Assembly: GCA_005776945.1 (NCBI GenBank)
Contig: SXOB01000083.1
Span: forward strand, 1-60,129
Direction: 5' to 3'
Length of the DNA stretch: 60,129 nucleotides
DNA from: Pseudomonadota bacterium
Lineage (GTDB): Bacteria > Myxococcota_A > UBA796 > GCA-2862545
Within the stretch, counting starts at the first letter, position 1, and each line of letters starts with the position of its first letter. The notes under the pieces were generated by a model. It made no database searches. It saw nothing but the letters and a program-made list of their open reading frames with translations, and had not been told where the DNA came from. Positions 41,718-51,106 of the stretch are shown in pieces. The position numbers and the translations under genes were made by a program.

Positions 41718-44266
41718 CAAGGCTTGATCTCGAGGCGACGATCGCGGAGGCTCTCCAGGCGGCGGCGCAGCGCGGTCTGTGTGGGGTTGGCGATGAGCGA
41801 CCAGCGCCACGCCTGATACGCCTCGTCGACGTCGTCCCGAGACAAGGCGTCCTGGCCCGTCGCCAACCACGCCTCGGCGAGGCGGTTCCCGACGCGCTTG
41901 ACTTCGGCGTCGCGGTGGTCTCGCCGCCTTGCCGTCGCAATCGCGTCGGCCGCGGCCTGGCCGGTCGCTGCGTCGGCCCAACGGGCGAAACAGCGGGCGA
42001 CGTCACTTTCGACGGCCGGCTCCGCCGGTTGGCCCGTCAGCGTCGCGACTTCGTCCCAAGTTGCGAGGGCTTGTTCACATTCGCCTCGCTCAGCGAGGCC
42101 GCGAGCGTCTTCGAGGCGGGTCGCCGCTGCGGCGTTGGCCATGGCGGGGTCGACGATGGCGATGACCTTCTCCCAACGCCGTTCGCCATGGGCGAGAGCT
42201 GGCGCCGTGGTGGCCGATTCGGCCGGCAGGGGTTGGCCATCCGCGCCGATCACGACGATGGCGAAGTCGGCGTCGCCCGTCGGGAAGTCGGTCGGGATGG
42301 CCATCCTTGCGCGAAAGCGCCAAGTCTCCGTCGGTCGCCACTTTTCGGTCGGGACGTAGTCGAAGCCAGGCGCTGCGTCGGTGACGACGACGCGCTCGCC
42401 GGAGCGCAGCGCCAGCCAGACTCGGACGCCAGGGCTGCGTTTCGCGAGCGACAGGGTCCCATCGATGAGCAATTCGCGACCCGTTCCGGCCACGGGCGGC
42501 GATCCCCGCCAGGAGACGCTCGCGTGCTCGCCGAACGTCGTCAGCGTGGGGTCGTCTGCGGCGGGGGCTTCGGTGGTCAACAGGTCCTTGCGGATCCAGG
42601 TGCCGGGATGCCAGTTGGTCCGGCCTGCGGTGAAGTGCGGCGCCGTCACGTACCGGGTCGTGAATCCGGCGAGGCGGTCGACGCGGGTTCGCGACGCCCA
42701 GCCGCCGTGGATGTGGACGATCTCTGGATTACGCTCTTTGTAAGCGTATTCCTCGACGAATTTACGCTCCCACTTGTGGTGGGCGACCGGGACGTCCAAC
42801 AGCCCGGCAAAGTCGACGATGTCGAATCGTCCCCACCAGATCAGCCCGCCCATGTCGATGTCCAGCACCTGCACATCGCGGAGGCCGAGCCGGTCCATCA
42901 TTCGGTGGATGTAGGCGGTGCGCCGCTCGATATCGAAGGGCGTCGTATCGACGTGGTTGAGGTACCAGCTTTGGTACATGAGGCCGCCAACGAACAGCGG
43001 GGGCCACGTGAACCCGACGGCAAGCCATCGCAACCAGCGGCGTCGGACGGCCTGGATGACCTGATTCGTGGCGTCAGCCGTGAGGACCGCCGCGGGCAGA
43101 ACGAGCGACGACATCCAACGCCAGCCGACCATCCAGTCGCCGCCGGCGAAGACCGAGTACGCCAGCGTCCCGATCACAAGGCTCCACCAGGTGATGCGGT
43201 CGCGCGCCAGCGGGCGGGCCAGCGACGCCGTGGCGACCCACATCAGGGTCAGCGTCAGCCAACCGATACGCGCGTACTCGACCTCTTTGGTCTCGGTCTT
43301 GTCCGACCAAAGCCATTCTTCGACCGCGGGTACACCCGTTGTGACGCCGACGACAGCGATGGCGATGGCGATGGCCATGGCGACGTTGACCCACCGCTTC
43401 TTGGCGCGGTTCGCCCATGCGAGACCGAAGAAGGTCAGAAAGGCCCCGGACGTCATCGTCCATACGGCGATGTAGCTCCAAGAGCGGGCGTCCCAATCGA
43501 GCGGCAGCGTTCGGTCTACGGCGTCGAGTTTCGCGTAGTAGGTATTGGGAAAGGGCCACGCGAAGACGCGGAGTCTGTAGGCCTGCCAGAGGGCCGCAGG
43601 CGCCGCGGCGATGGCCCAGAATCGGAATGAAAACGCCAGCGCCGTCAGCGGTTGGCGCCACAGGGACCAGGTCGCGACAATCCAGGGGGCGAGCGCGTAG
43701 GCGAGGCCTTCGGGGCGCGTCACGGCGAGCAGCCCAAGGGCGATGGCGGACCAAGGGGCAGCGTTGGGGTCGTCCATTTCGTCGAGTAGACGGAGCGTGC
43801 CCCAGCCGCTGAGGACGACAAAGAGCGGGTTCTCGAGACCCGCGGCATTCCAGATGATGTACTGGGGGTTCACGGCCAGGACGAGCGGGGCGACGAGGGC
43901 GGTCGTCGGATCGGCGACGAGCCTGCGAGCGGCCCTCCATGCGACCCACAGGCCCACGACTCCGAGTGCGCCGCCGAACAGCTTCACGGTCGCGAAAGGA
44001 GAAATGCCCGCGAGGTACAGGACCGCTTGCAGCAGCGTCCACGTTGGGTTGCTGAATCCCTCCGTAGGCTCTGCGCCCGGATTCGCAACGAAGCCCTCGC
44101 CGTCGGCGAAGTGCCTCGCGTACGCCATCGAGATGGCGGCGTCCTCGATGAGCCAGGGGCTGAGGAGAAGGTGGTTGATGAGGTAGACGACCACGATCCA
44201 TGCGAACGCGTGCCACGCGGTTCGGTTCTGGGCGTCGAGCGCGGCAAAGGTGCGCCAAAGGTTCAT
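41717..44266 (-). CDS. GT-C-type membrane glycosyltransferase-like protein
   Basis: 849 residues with about ten membrane spans in the first half. The first exocytoplasmic loop has IEDAAISMAYARHFADGEGF, EGFSNPTW (Glu41-Asp42), the pattern of AftB-like/ArnT-like lipid-linked sugar transferases, with the acidic pair as likely catalytic base. The second half is soluble: a domain beginning VQVLDIDMGGLIWWGRFDIVDFAGL and a helical C-terminus with TPR-like pairs. It is a paralogue of the next gene upstream. ATG 44266 overlaps that gene's stop. Sugar and acceptor unknown. Confidence 0.85.
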   Translation of the reverse strand: MNLWRTFAALDAQNRTAWHAFAWIVVVYLINHLLLSPWLIEDAAISMAYARHFADGEGFVANPGAEPTEGFSNPTWTLLQAVLYLAGISPFATVKLFGGALGVVGLWVAWRAARRLVADPTTALVAPLVLAVNPQYIIWNAAGLENPLFVVLSGWGTLRLLDEMDDPNAAPWSAIALGLLAVTRPEGLAYALAPWIVATWSLWRQPLTALAFSFRFWAIAAAPAALWQAYRLRVFAWPFPNTYYAKLDAVDRTLPLDWDARSWSYIAVWTMTSGAFLTFFGLAWANRAKKRWVNVAMAIAIAIAVVGVTTGVPAVEEWLWSDKTETKEVEYARIGWLTLTLMWVATASLARPLARDRITWWSLVIGTLAYSVFAGGDWMVGWRWMSSLVLPAAVLTADATNQVIQAVRRRWLRWLAVGFTWPPLFVGGLMYQSWYLNHVDTTPFDIERRTAYIHRMMDRLGLRDVQVLDIDMGGLIWWGRFDIVDFAGLLDVPVAHHKWERKFVEEYAYKERNPEIVHIHGGWASRTRVDRLAGFTTRYVTAPHFTAGRTNWHPGTWIRKDLLTTEAPAADDPTLTTFGEHASVSWRGSPPVAGTGRELLIDGTLSLAKRSPGVRVWLALRSGERVVVTDAAPGFDYVPTEKWRPTETWRFRARMAIPTDFPTGDADFAIVVIGADGQPLPAESATTAPALAHGERRWEKVIAIVDPAMANAAAATRLEDARGLAERGECEQALATWDEVATLTGQPAEPAVESDVARCFARWADAATGQAAADAIATARRRDHRDAEVKRVGNRLAEAWLATGQDALSRDDVDEAYQAWRWSLIANPTQTALRRRLESLRDRRLEIKP

Positions 44267-47200
44267 GGCGCCGGGGGTGCCGAGCTCGCCGGCGCCGCGC
44301 GCGGCGACTTGGACTCGCCGGACGCGCTGAGGGCGGGCGTCGATGGGCCGCCCGACCGCGAACCGCGGGCACTGCCCTTCGTGCCCTTGGCTTTGCGGGC
44401 CTCTTCACGCTGTTTCTGAACGGCTTCCTTTTGGCGCTGACGGCTGGCTTCGTCGAGACCCAGGCGGAGGGTTCGGGCCTCTTCCGCCCAGCGGCGCGCC
44501 CAAGCGTTCCAAGGCCAAATCCGGAGGCTCGAGCTGAAACGGTCGTAGGCGGTCTGGGCGTCGCCGGCGTCGCGGGCTTCCATCCCTTGGGCGACGAGCG
44601 CATCGGCGAGGGGTCGGGCCGTCGCCAAGTAGGTTGCGCCATTGGGGTTCCAGGCGCGGGCCTTTTCGAGGGCGTCGAGGGCCTGCCCTGGGGACCGGGT
44701 CGCGCGACGAGCCCAACAATCGGAGAGGGCCGCCGAGACGGTGGGCAGGTGGTCTGCGACCCACTCTGCGTTGAGCGGCCGGTGCATCCGCGCCTCGTAC
44801 CAACTGGTCTCCGCGGTCTCGCAGGCGCCCGCCTTGGCGTGTTCGAGTGCCTTTTCGCGATCTGTGCGGGCATGGTTGGCCGCAGCGTCGATGCTCACGA
44901 TCTCGAGCGCCTTCGGCCACCAGAATTCAGCGACAGAGAACAGGGCCGGCTGGGTTTCGCTTGGCGTCACGACCCCTTCGGGGAGGCGGTGCTGGTGGGG
45001 GTCGGAGTCGTCGGGGTCGCCGGGCTGATTGTTGGGGGGCATCGGGACGCCATTGGCATCCAGCAACACGAAGCCAAGGCCGTAGCTGCCTTCGGGCAGG
45101 TCGGGAGGAACCGCAAGATCGAAGTGCCCCACAAAACGGCCGCGAGGACCCCAGGAATGCGGCGCGATCCAGTCGTAGGCGGGCGGCAAGTCGAAACTGG
45201 CGACCGTGCGCGACCCGTCCGTCAGGAAAGCGAGGACGCGGAAGTCGTCTTTCGGGTCGCGCGACAACGTGCCCATGCCGATTTCAAGGTGAAACAAGCG
45301 CCCGCTGGCGACTTCGGGGCTGACGATGCGCCAGCCTTCGAAGGCGAGGTGGGCTCCCACGGGAACGCGCCGCGCGTCCCCGTGCGGCCAGGCGGGGGCA
45401 AGCAGGAGGTCGCGGCGAATGTGGTTGCCGGGATGGATCGACTTGCCGGCCGGGTACCCAGGAATCTCGACGTAGTCCCTTGTGAATTCGGGGTATGTTG
45501 GAATGGCGCTTTGTTTGGCCCAGTTGCCATGCACGTGCATGAAATGGGGCCGTCGCTCGCGGAACAGGTACTCTTCGATGAAGGCCCGCGCGAAGCGGTG
45601 CTGGGCCAAGGGGATGTCGATCAGCCCCGCCATGTCGACGAGGACGTAGTCGCTCCACCACATATGAGCGCCCATGTCGACGTCGAAGTCCACCCAGGGA
45701 CCCTGGTGGTGGACGCGCTGGCGGACGGCGTCGACGAATTGAACGCGGGTGTAGACGGCGTCGGGCGAAGTGTCGGGGCTGCGGGCCATCTCCTCGCCGT
45801 GCCAAATCGCACCCGGAACCGGCGCGAGCAGCAGGCCCGCGGTGACGAAGCCCTTCAGGACGGCGGTCCGGCGGCCGCCCAGCCAGGTTCCCGCCGCCTC
45901 GGCGAGGGCGGCGACGCCGAGGGCGTAGAGGATGGAAAGGGGGACGGCAATGAGGGAGAACCAGCGGAATCCCTTCATCCAGTCGCCGACCGCGAGCACC
46001 GACCACAGAATGCCAAGGCAGACCTGGGCAGCAATGAGGAAACGTCCGTCGCTGTCCCTTCGATTGTCCAGTGTGGCGAGTGGGGCGAGGAGCAGCAGCG
46101 CCCAGGCGAGCGCAACGGGTACGTCCGCCAGAAGGGGGGGGCTTTCGAACGAAGGCGGCGCCATCCAGGTCGCCTGGCGGGCCCACTCGGCCGCGCCGGC
46201 GACGGCCAATGCGGTCAGGGCGACCCCGAGGCCCATGCGATTGCGGCCATCGGCCTGTGCCGGCCACGCGAGCGCAAGCGCGACCAACACCATCAGGCCA
46301 TAGGGCAACACGAAGGCGTGGGTCCCCACGAGGGCGACGGCGATGCCGAAAGTGCCCGCCACGGCTGCGACAATGGCGGGTGTCCGGTCCCGTCCCCCGA
46401 GGATGCCGATCGCGGCGACCGGCGCCAGGTGACCCCAACTGGTCGTGCTCGCCCAGTTGCGCACGTAGAGCCAGCCTGCGCCGGCCAAATTCCACTGGAA
46501 GAGGCCCTTGTCCTTCTGTTCGAGTTTCGCGTAGTAGGTCTGTGGCACCGGCCACGCGAAGTAGGCGATTCTCGCGGCTTCGAGCAGCGCCCAGGGGACA
46601 GAAAACAGGGCCGCCCAGGCCACCGGCCGCGTCCACGGCATGCGCTTCTGGCCAACGACGATGGCGAGGAGGGCTGCGGCGGGGACCATCTGGAGGATGC
46701 CCTCGGGACGCGTCCAGGCCAGTGCGAGAAAGCCGAGTGCCGACCAGGGAGGCCCGCCGGTGCGGACTTCGACGAGGACTCTGAGGCTCGAGCCGGCAAG
46801 CAGGATGCTCCACAGCCCATTCTCGAGGCCCGACTGACCCCAAAGGGCATGTTGGGTGTTCATCGCCAACATCACCGCCGCGATCCACGGAACATGGGAA
46901 CGTCGGTCGGCGACGACCTCGCGCGCGAGCGCCCAGGTCAGCAAGACGCTGGCGAAGCCGAACACCGCTTCAAGGGCCCGGGACCCGACGAACAAGTCGA
47001 CGCCGAGGAGGTGGACCCCGGCCAGGAGCAGCACCCAGGTGGGGTTGCTGTACCCCTCGAGCCGCTCCCCCCCGACCATCGCGACGAGGCCCTGGCCCTC
47101 GGCGAGGTTGCGGGCGTAGGCGTAGGAGATGGCGGCGTCTTCGATGGCCCAATTCCACCAGAGGGCCTGGTGGGCGACGGCGCCAATGGCGGCGGCGAAC

Positions 47201-47310
47201 ACAACGACGGCTTCCGCCGCAGCCCGCGGGTCGCGGCGCGCCCATTCCCCCGCGCGCTGGATCCAGGGCCGCATCGGCGCCGTCATAGCGCGGCGGTCCG
47301 TCGGGATCAT
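44263..47310 (-). CDS. GT-C-type membrane glycosyltransferase-like protein with TPR and Lys/Ser/Pro-rich tail
   Basis: 1015 residues, paralogous to the downstream gene: loop IEDAAISYAYARNLAEGQGL, EGYSNPTW with Glu57-Asp58, about ten membrane spans, then a soluble domain with DFDVDMGAHMWWSDYVLVDMAGL, matching the paralogue's DIDMGGLIWW segment. The C-terminal part contains helical repeats and a coiled, basic, then Ser/Pro/Ala-rich tail (about 80 residues). ATG 47310 used; ATG at 47286 is also possible. Heads the operon with the second transferase and the octaheme fusion. Confidence 0.85.
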   Translation of the reverse strand: MIPTDRRAMTAPMRPWIQRAGEWARRDPRAAAEAVVVFAAAIGAVAHQALWWNWAIEDAAISYAYARNLAEGQGLVAMVGGERLEGYSNPTWVLLLAGVHLLGVDLFVGSRALEAVFGFASVLLTWALAREVVADRRSHVPWIAAVMLAMNTQHALWGQSGLENGLWSILLAGSSLRVLVEVRTGGPPWSALGFLALAWTRPEGILQMVPAAALLAIVVGQKRMPWTRPVAWAALFSVPWALLEAARIAYFAWPVPQTYYAKLEQKDKGLFQWNLAGAGWLYVRNWASTTSWGHLAPVAAIGILGGRDRTPAIVAAVAGTFGIAVALVGTHAFVLPYGLMVLVALALAWPAQADGRNRMGLGVALTALAVAGAAEWARQATWMAPPSFESPPLLADVPVALAWALLLLAPLATLDNRRDSDGRFLIAAQVCLGILWSVLAVGDWMKGFRWFSLIAVPLSILYALGVAALAEAAGTWLGGRRTAVLKGFVTAGLLLAPVPGAIWHGEEMARSPDTSPDAVYTRVQFVDAVRQRVHHQGPWVDFDVDMGAHMWWSDYVLVDMAGLIDIPLAQHRFARAFIEEYLFRERRPHFMHVHGNWAKQSAIPTYPEFTRDYVEIPGYPAGKSIHPGNHIRRDLLLAPAWPHGDARRVPVGAHLAFEGWRIVSPEVASGRLFHLEIGMGTLSRDPKDDFRVLAFLTDGSRTVASFDLPPAYDWIAPHSWGPRGRFVGHFDLAVPPDLPEGSYGLGFVLLDANGVPMPPNNQPGDPDDSDPHQHRLPEGVVTPSETQPALFSVAEFWWPKALEIVSIDAAANHARTDREKALEHAKAGACETAETSWYEARMHRPLNAEWVADHLPTVSAALSDCWARRATRSPGQALDALEKARAWNPNGATYLATARPLADALVAQGMEARDAGDAQTAYDRFSSSLRIWPWNAWARRWAEEARTLRLGLDEASRQRQKEAVQKQREEARKAKGTKGSARGSRSGGPSTPALSASGESKSPRAAPASSAPPAP

Positions 47311-47386
47311 GGCCGCCGGGTGAGGGTCGGCCGAAAGTGTTTCGGTGGGAAGCCCTTAGGCGTCCGTCGCCCGTTAGCCAGACCCT
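47311..47386. promoter_or_regulatory. Divergent intergenic region
   Basis: 76 bases between the glycosyltransferase operon (minus) and the GH18-like gene (plus). Should contain both promoters; no consensus identified by eye. Confidence 0.3.
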
Positions 47387-48841
47387 ATGTGGCGACCCCC
47401 CCTGCTTGCGTTGTTCCCATGGGTGCTCTTCGGATGTGAAGCCGAGCGCGCCGAACCGGCCTTCCGGCCTCCCCCCGCGCGGGTGGCCGAGGACGGGCGC
47501 GTCGTCGGCTACTTGGCGTGGTGGGACGACGACCTCGCGAGCGTCCCCTGGGCCGACTTGACCGACTTGGCGCTCTTTTCGGCGGGAGCGACGGCGGACG
47601 GGACGTTGTTCGACACGTGGCCGTGGGATGCGACGGCAGAAGCCGTCGCGTTGGGCGCGCCACACGGGGTGTCCGTCCAACTGTGCGTCACGAACTTCAA
47701 CTCGACGGAGCTGGACGCCCTGTTGAATTCGGCGGACGCCCGCACGACCCTCGTGACGGCGCTCGCCGCCGAGGTCGCCGGCCGCGGGGCTCACGGCGTC
47801 AACGTCGACTTCGAGGGCCTGCCGCTGAGCGCCCGCGACGGCATGGTCGCCTTTGTCGACGAACTTGCGGCCGCCGTGCCGTCCGTCATGGTCGCCATCC
47901 CGCCCGTCGACTGGGAGGGGAGCTGGGACGTCGCGGCCCTGAGCGCGTCGTCCGACCTGTTCATCATGGGGTACAACTACCATGGGTCCTGGGGTGCCGA
48001 GGCAGGACCGGTCGACCCGCTCGACTCGGGTCCAGGCACCCCATTTGCGTCGACCTGGGCGCTGCGGACGACCGTGGCCGACGTTCTCGGTCGAGGCGCT
48101 GACCCGGCCCGCACGATCCTTGGCTTGCCGCTCTACGGGGTGGGATGGGCAACCGGAAGCGAAGCGGTTCCGTCGTCGTCGGTGGACGGGGGTTGGACAG
48201 TCCTGTTTCGCGATGCGGTACCCCTTGCGGATGCCAACGGGCGCCGCTTCGAGCCGACGACGCAGACGCCGTGGGTGTACGACGGCACCAACCAGATTTG
48301 GTACGGCGACGCCGAAAGCGTCCTTGCGCGCATCGAGATGGCCATGGACGAAGGGCTCGCTGGCGTGGGATTCTGGGCATTGCACTACGACGCCGAAGAC
48401 CCGGAGATCTGGGAGGTCGTCCGCGAGACGGTGAAGGGCCCCGCCGTTGCGATCGATCTCGTCGCCGACGCGGGGCCCGACCTCGTCGCCCATGTCGGCG
48501 ACGTTGTGGAGCTCGACGGTGAGGCCTCTGAGGGGCCAGACCCTCTTGGCTACACGTGGACCCAGGTGATGGGGCCGAAGGTTGCCCTCAAGGGTGCCGG
48601 GACATCGACGCCGAGCTTCGAGGTCGAGGAAGCCGGTCAGGTGGCGTTTGAACTCGTCGTCGGCCATCAAGGTGTCGAAAGCCTGCCGGCGCGCGTCGAC
48701 GTCGTCGTCATCGACCCGGACGGCGCGTCGCGGTGGGCATCGGGGTGTTCCTCTGCACCTTCGTTCGGCCTGTGGGGTGCGCTCGCCTACTTCATCCGCT
48801 CGCGCCACGCGCGGCCACGGCGGTTTGTCGCCGCGAGCTGA
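47387..48841 (+). CDS. GH18-like lipoprotein with PKD-like domain and MYXO-CTERM-like tail
   Basis: 484 residues. Signal peptide with lipobox Cys17 (WVLFGC). The GH18 barrel starts VVGYLAWW; the catalytic strand is GVNVDFEG, keeping Asp141 and Glu143 of the DxxDxDxE motif though its first Asp is His, similar to YaaH/SleL-type spore-peptidoglycan enzymes. IMGYNYHG and GFWALHYD close the barrel. An Ig/PKD-like domain (about 355-445) follows. The end ASGCSSAPSFGLWGALAYFIRSRHARPRR is like the MYXO-CTERM sorting signal: Cys-Ser, hydrophobic stretch, Arg cluster. Likely a surface glycan hydrolase. Its 3' end overlaps the next gene by 55 bases. Confidence 0.88.
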   Translation: MWRPPLLALFPWVLFGCEAERAEPAFRPPPARVAEDGRVVGYLAWWDDDLASVPWADLTDLALFSAGATADGTLFDTWPWDATAEAVALGAPHGVSVQLCVTNFNSTELDALLNSADARTTLVTALAAEVAGRGAHGVNVDFEGLPLSARDGMVAFVDELAAAVPSVMVAIPPVDWEGSWDVAALSASSDLFIMGYNYHGSWGAEAGPVDPLDSGPGTPFASTWALRTTVADVLGRGADPARTILGLPLYGVGWATGSEAVPSSSVDGGWTVLFRDAVPLADANGRRFEPTTQTPWVYDGTNQIWYGDAESVLARIEMAMDEGLAGVGFWALHYDAEDPEIWEVVRETVKGPAVAIDLVADAGPDLVAHVGDVVELDGEASEGPDPLGYTWTQVMGPKVALKGAGTSTPSFEVEEAGQVAFELVVGHQGVESLPARVDVVVIDPDGASRWASGCSSAPSFGLWGALAYFIRSRHARPRRFVAAS

Positions 48842-49560
48842 ACGTAGACGCGGCCCCGGTACACCATGACGGCGTGTACGAAGACGGCGCCGAGACAGGC
48901 GCCCACCGCCGCGATGGGTCCATCCTGGAGGTTCAGGCCGACGCCGCCGAGCGCGAAGCCCCACCAGGGGCCGAACATTCCGGCGACGTGGGCGGCGAGA
49001 TCGAGGCCTGGCGCCATCCCGAAAGCGATGGCGAGTCCGCCGACGGCGAGCAGGGGGACAAGTTGGGCCGCGAACCACTCCGGCCAATTCTCCTGCGTGA
49101 AACTCGCCGCTTCGCCAAGCAGCGCGAACGACTGATTGCGCGACAGGTAAACGAGCTCGGGCACGGGGTTGAAGAGGACGGCGGCGAGGACGCTGGCAAT
49201 GGGAAGCAATCCGGGTGCCAGCAGTTGCAGGGCGAAGGACGGCAGCCAGAAGGCGAAGAGGATGCCGATGACCTCGCCGAAGCGGCTGCCAAAGGCGCCG
49301 CGAACGTCCGAAAGCGTCAGCTTGGGCCGCCCGTGGACCAGGGGCTCGACGAGGGACAGGTACCACCCGAGCAGAAGGGCTTCGACGATGCCCAACAGCA
49401 AGCCGACGCGCGTCGCCATGAAGAGCGGGACGGCGACAAAGCTCCAAATGAACTGGACGGCGAGAAGCACGGCGATGGGCCAGCCGCTGCGAGGCAAGGT
49501 GCGCAGGGTCTGAACGCCGGCTTCGCGTACGATGCGCCAGGCGGCGATGACGGCGGACAT
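48787..49560 (-). CDS. Multi-pass membrane protein of unknown function
   Basis: 257 residues with about five or six membrane spans (WPIAVLLAVQFIWSFVAVPLF, VGLLLGIVEALLLGWYL and others), short charged loops and an Arg-rich C-terminus. No recognised family; the spacing resembles DUF4013/EI24-like integral proteins but I would not assign it. ATG 49560. Tail-to-tail overlap of 55 bases with the GH18-like gene, and divergent from the kinase gene. Coding frame and hydrophobic pattern both support it as real. Confidence 0.75.
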   Translation of the reverse strand: MSAVIAAWRIVREAGVQTLRTLPRSGWPIAVLLAVQFIWSFVAVPLFMATRVGLLLGIVEALLLGWYLSLVEPLVHGRPKLTLSDVRGAFGSRFGEVIGILFAFWLPSFALQLLAPGLLPIASVLAAVLFNPVPELVYLSRNQSFALLGEAASFTQENWPEWFAAQLVPLLAVGGLAIAFGMAPGLDLAAHVAGMFGPWWGFALGGVGLNLQDGPIAAVGACLGAVFVHAVMVYRGRVYVQLAATNRRGRAWRERMK

Positions 49561-49653
49561 GGGAGCCAGCTAGCCGACCGGACGCCGGGGGGCCGCCCTC
49601 CCCGCGCGTGCGGCTTTCCGAGGCCGCTGTGGGTGGGACTCGACCCTGGCAGT

Positions 49654-51063
49654 GTGCTAGTCAGCACCGCGGGGTGCGTTCTGAATCGGGCAGGTCCGTT
49701 CGAGATCCTCGAGGTGCTCGGCGAAGGCTCATTCGGGACCGTTTGCGTCGCGCGGGTCATCAACGACCCGCTCAAACGCCGGGTCGCCCTCAAGATTCTC
49801 AAGGGCGCCTACATCACGAACAAGAAGATCCTGAACCGGACGCGCGACGAGGCGCGGCTCTTGTCCAGGATCAACCACCCGAACATCGTGCGCGTCGAGA
49901 AGCTGATGGAGGTGAATGCTCGCCCCATCGTCGTCATGGAGCACGTCCAGGGCGTCAGCCTCGACCAAATTCTGTACCGGTACCGGGATGGGTTGCCGCC
50001 CGCCATCGCGCTCGAGATGGCGCGGCAAACCTGCATTGCGCTGCACGTCGCCTACCAAGAGGCGTTGGGCGAAGACGGTCGTCCGATGCGCGTCATCCAC
50101 CGCGACATCAAGCCGTCGAACGTGCTCGCGTCGATTCACGGCGAAATCAAGGTCGTCGACTTCGGCATCGCCAAGGGCGAGTTCGAGGGGCGTGAGGCTC
50201 AGACCGAGTCCGTCGTCATGGGCAGCCGCCCGTACATGGCGCCCGAGCGTCTCGACGGGCTCAACGACTCGCCGTCCGTCGATGTCTACTCGGTTGGAAT
50301 GAGCCTCTATGAGTTGCTCACCGGCCGGACGATGAACCTGTCCATCAACCCGGTGAACCACGAAGCGGCCCTCAACCGGCAGTTGTCGTACATCCAGGTC
50401 GCCGGGATGAGTCCATCGGCCTTGGAGGACCTTCGGGACCTCATTCGGCGGATGTGCGCCTACACCCGAGATTATCGTCCGAGCGCGATCGAGTGCGCGC
50501 GCGAATTGGAACAGCTCCTCTTCGCCATCGAGCCCCGGTACCGCATCGGCCTCGAGGAGTTCTGCCGCACGACCGTGCTTCCGATCTACGAATCGAGGCA
50601 GGCGCGCATGCCGACGGGCGACGAAGCGGCACCCGCCGGTGAGTCGTCGGAGGACAACGCCATCGCCGAGGTCACGGGCGCGTTCGCGCGGCCCGCACCG
50701 GTAGCCCCGCAGGGGGCGCGGTGGTTGCCGCTCGCTGGGTTCGTGGGGCTGTTGGCTCTGCTCGTCGGCGGCCTCGGCGTTGCGGCCGTCCTCAAGTTTG
50801 TGCGCGACGCCGACGGCGAAGGCGAGGTCAAGTTGTGGGTGCCCCAAGGCGCCAAGGGCCGCGTCGGCGACATCCTTGTGCCCGGTCCTGGCACCTACGC
50901 GTTGCCGGAGGGGCCCACGACCCTCGGGGTGACCCTGGCCGACGGCCGTCAACTGCAGTGTCGCTTCGACGCATACGATGGGACCGCGGTTCGCTTCGTC
51001 TCGGACCACGAGATCTCGGTCGACGACGGCGGCGCGATTCCTTGCACGACGCCCAACCCTTGA
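49654..51063 (+). CDS. Membrane Ser/Thr protein kinase
   Basis: 469 residues. Hanks-type kinase: glycine loop GEGSFGTV, Lys47, Glu66, HRDIKPSN (Asp151, Asn156), DFG Asp169 and SRPYMAPE; all catalytic residues kept. One membrane span (WLPLAGFVGLLALLVGGLGVAAVL, about 347-370) leads to an ~95-residue outside domain ending in a Cys-containing strand (CRFDAYDG, PCTTPNP), a PEGA-like beta fold. The start is uncertain: GTG 49654 or in-frame GTG 49633, the latter with GAGG upstream. It ends 43 bases before the Gld-type ABC genes; co-transcription is possible. Confidence 0.92.
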   Translation: MLVSTAGCVLNRAGPFEILEVLGEGSFGTVCVARVINDPLKRRVALKILKGAYITNKKILNRTRDEARLLSRINHPNIVRVEKLMEVNARPIVVMEHVQGVSLDQILYRYRDGLPPAIALEMARQTCIALHVAYQEALGEDGRPMRVIHRDIKPSNVLASIHGEIKVVDFGIAKGEFEGREAQTESVVMGSRPYMAPERLDGLNDSPSVDVYSVGMSLYELLTGRTMNLSINPVNHEAALNRQLSYIQVAGMSPSALEDLRDLIRRMCAYTRDYRPSAIECARELEQLLFAIEPRYRIGLEEFCRTTVLPIYESRQARMPTGDEAAPAGESSEDNAIAEVTGAFARPAPVAPQGARWLPLAGFVGLLALLVGGLGVAAVLKFVRDADGEGEVKLWVPQGAKGRVGDILVPGPGTYALPEGPTTLGVTLADGRQLQCRFDAYDGTAVRFVSDHEISVDDGGAIPCTTPNP

Positions 51064-51106
51064 CGGGGGCACGGCGGCGCTTACCCGACCGGCCCGCGGG
51101 GCATCG

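Noticed and set aside
44200..47439. 1079-codon plus-strand frame opposite the GT-C gene
   Set aside because: Antisense shadow of a well-supported membrane protein; no hydrophobic or domain pattern.
46970..49447. 825-codon minus-strand frame
   Set aside because: Crosses the GH18-like gene, the divergent region and the GT-C start; Arg/Pro-rich and without family features.
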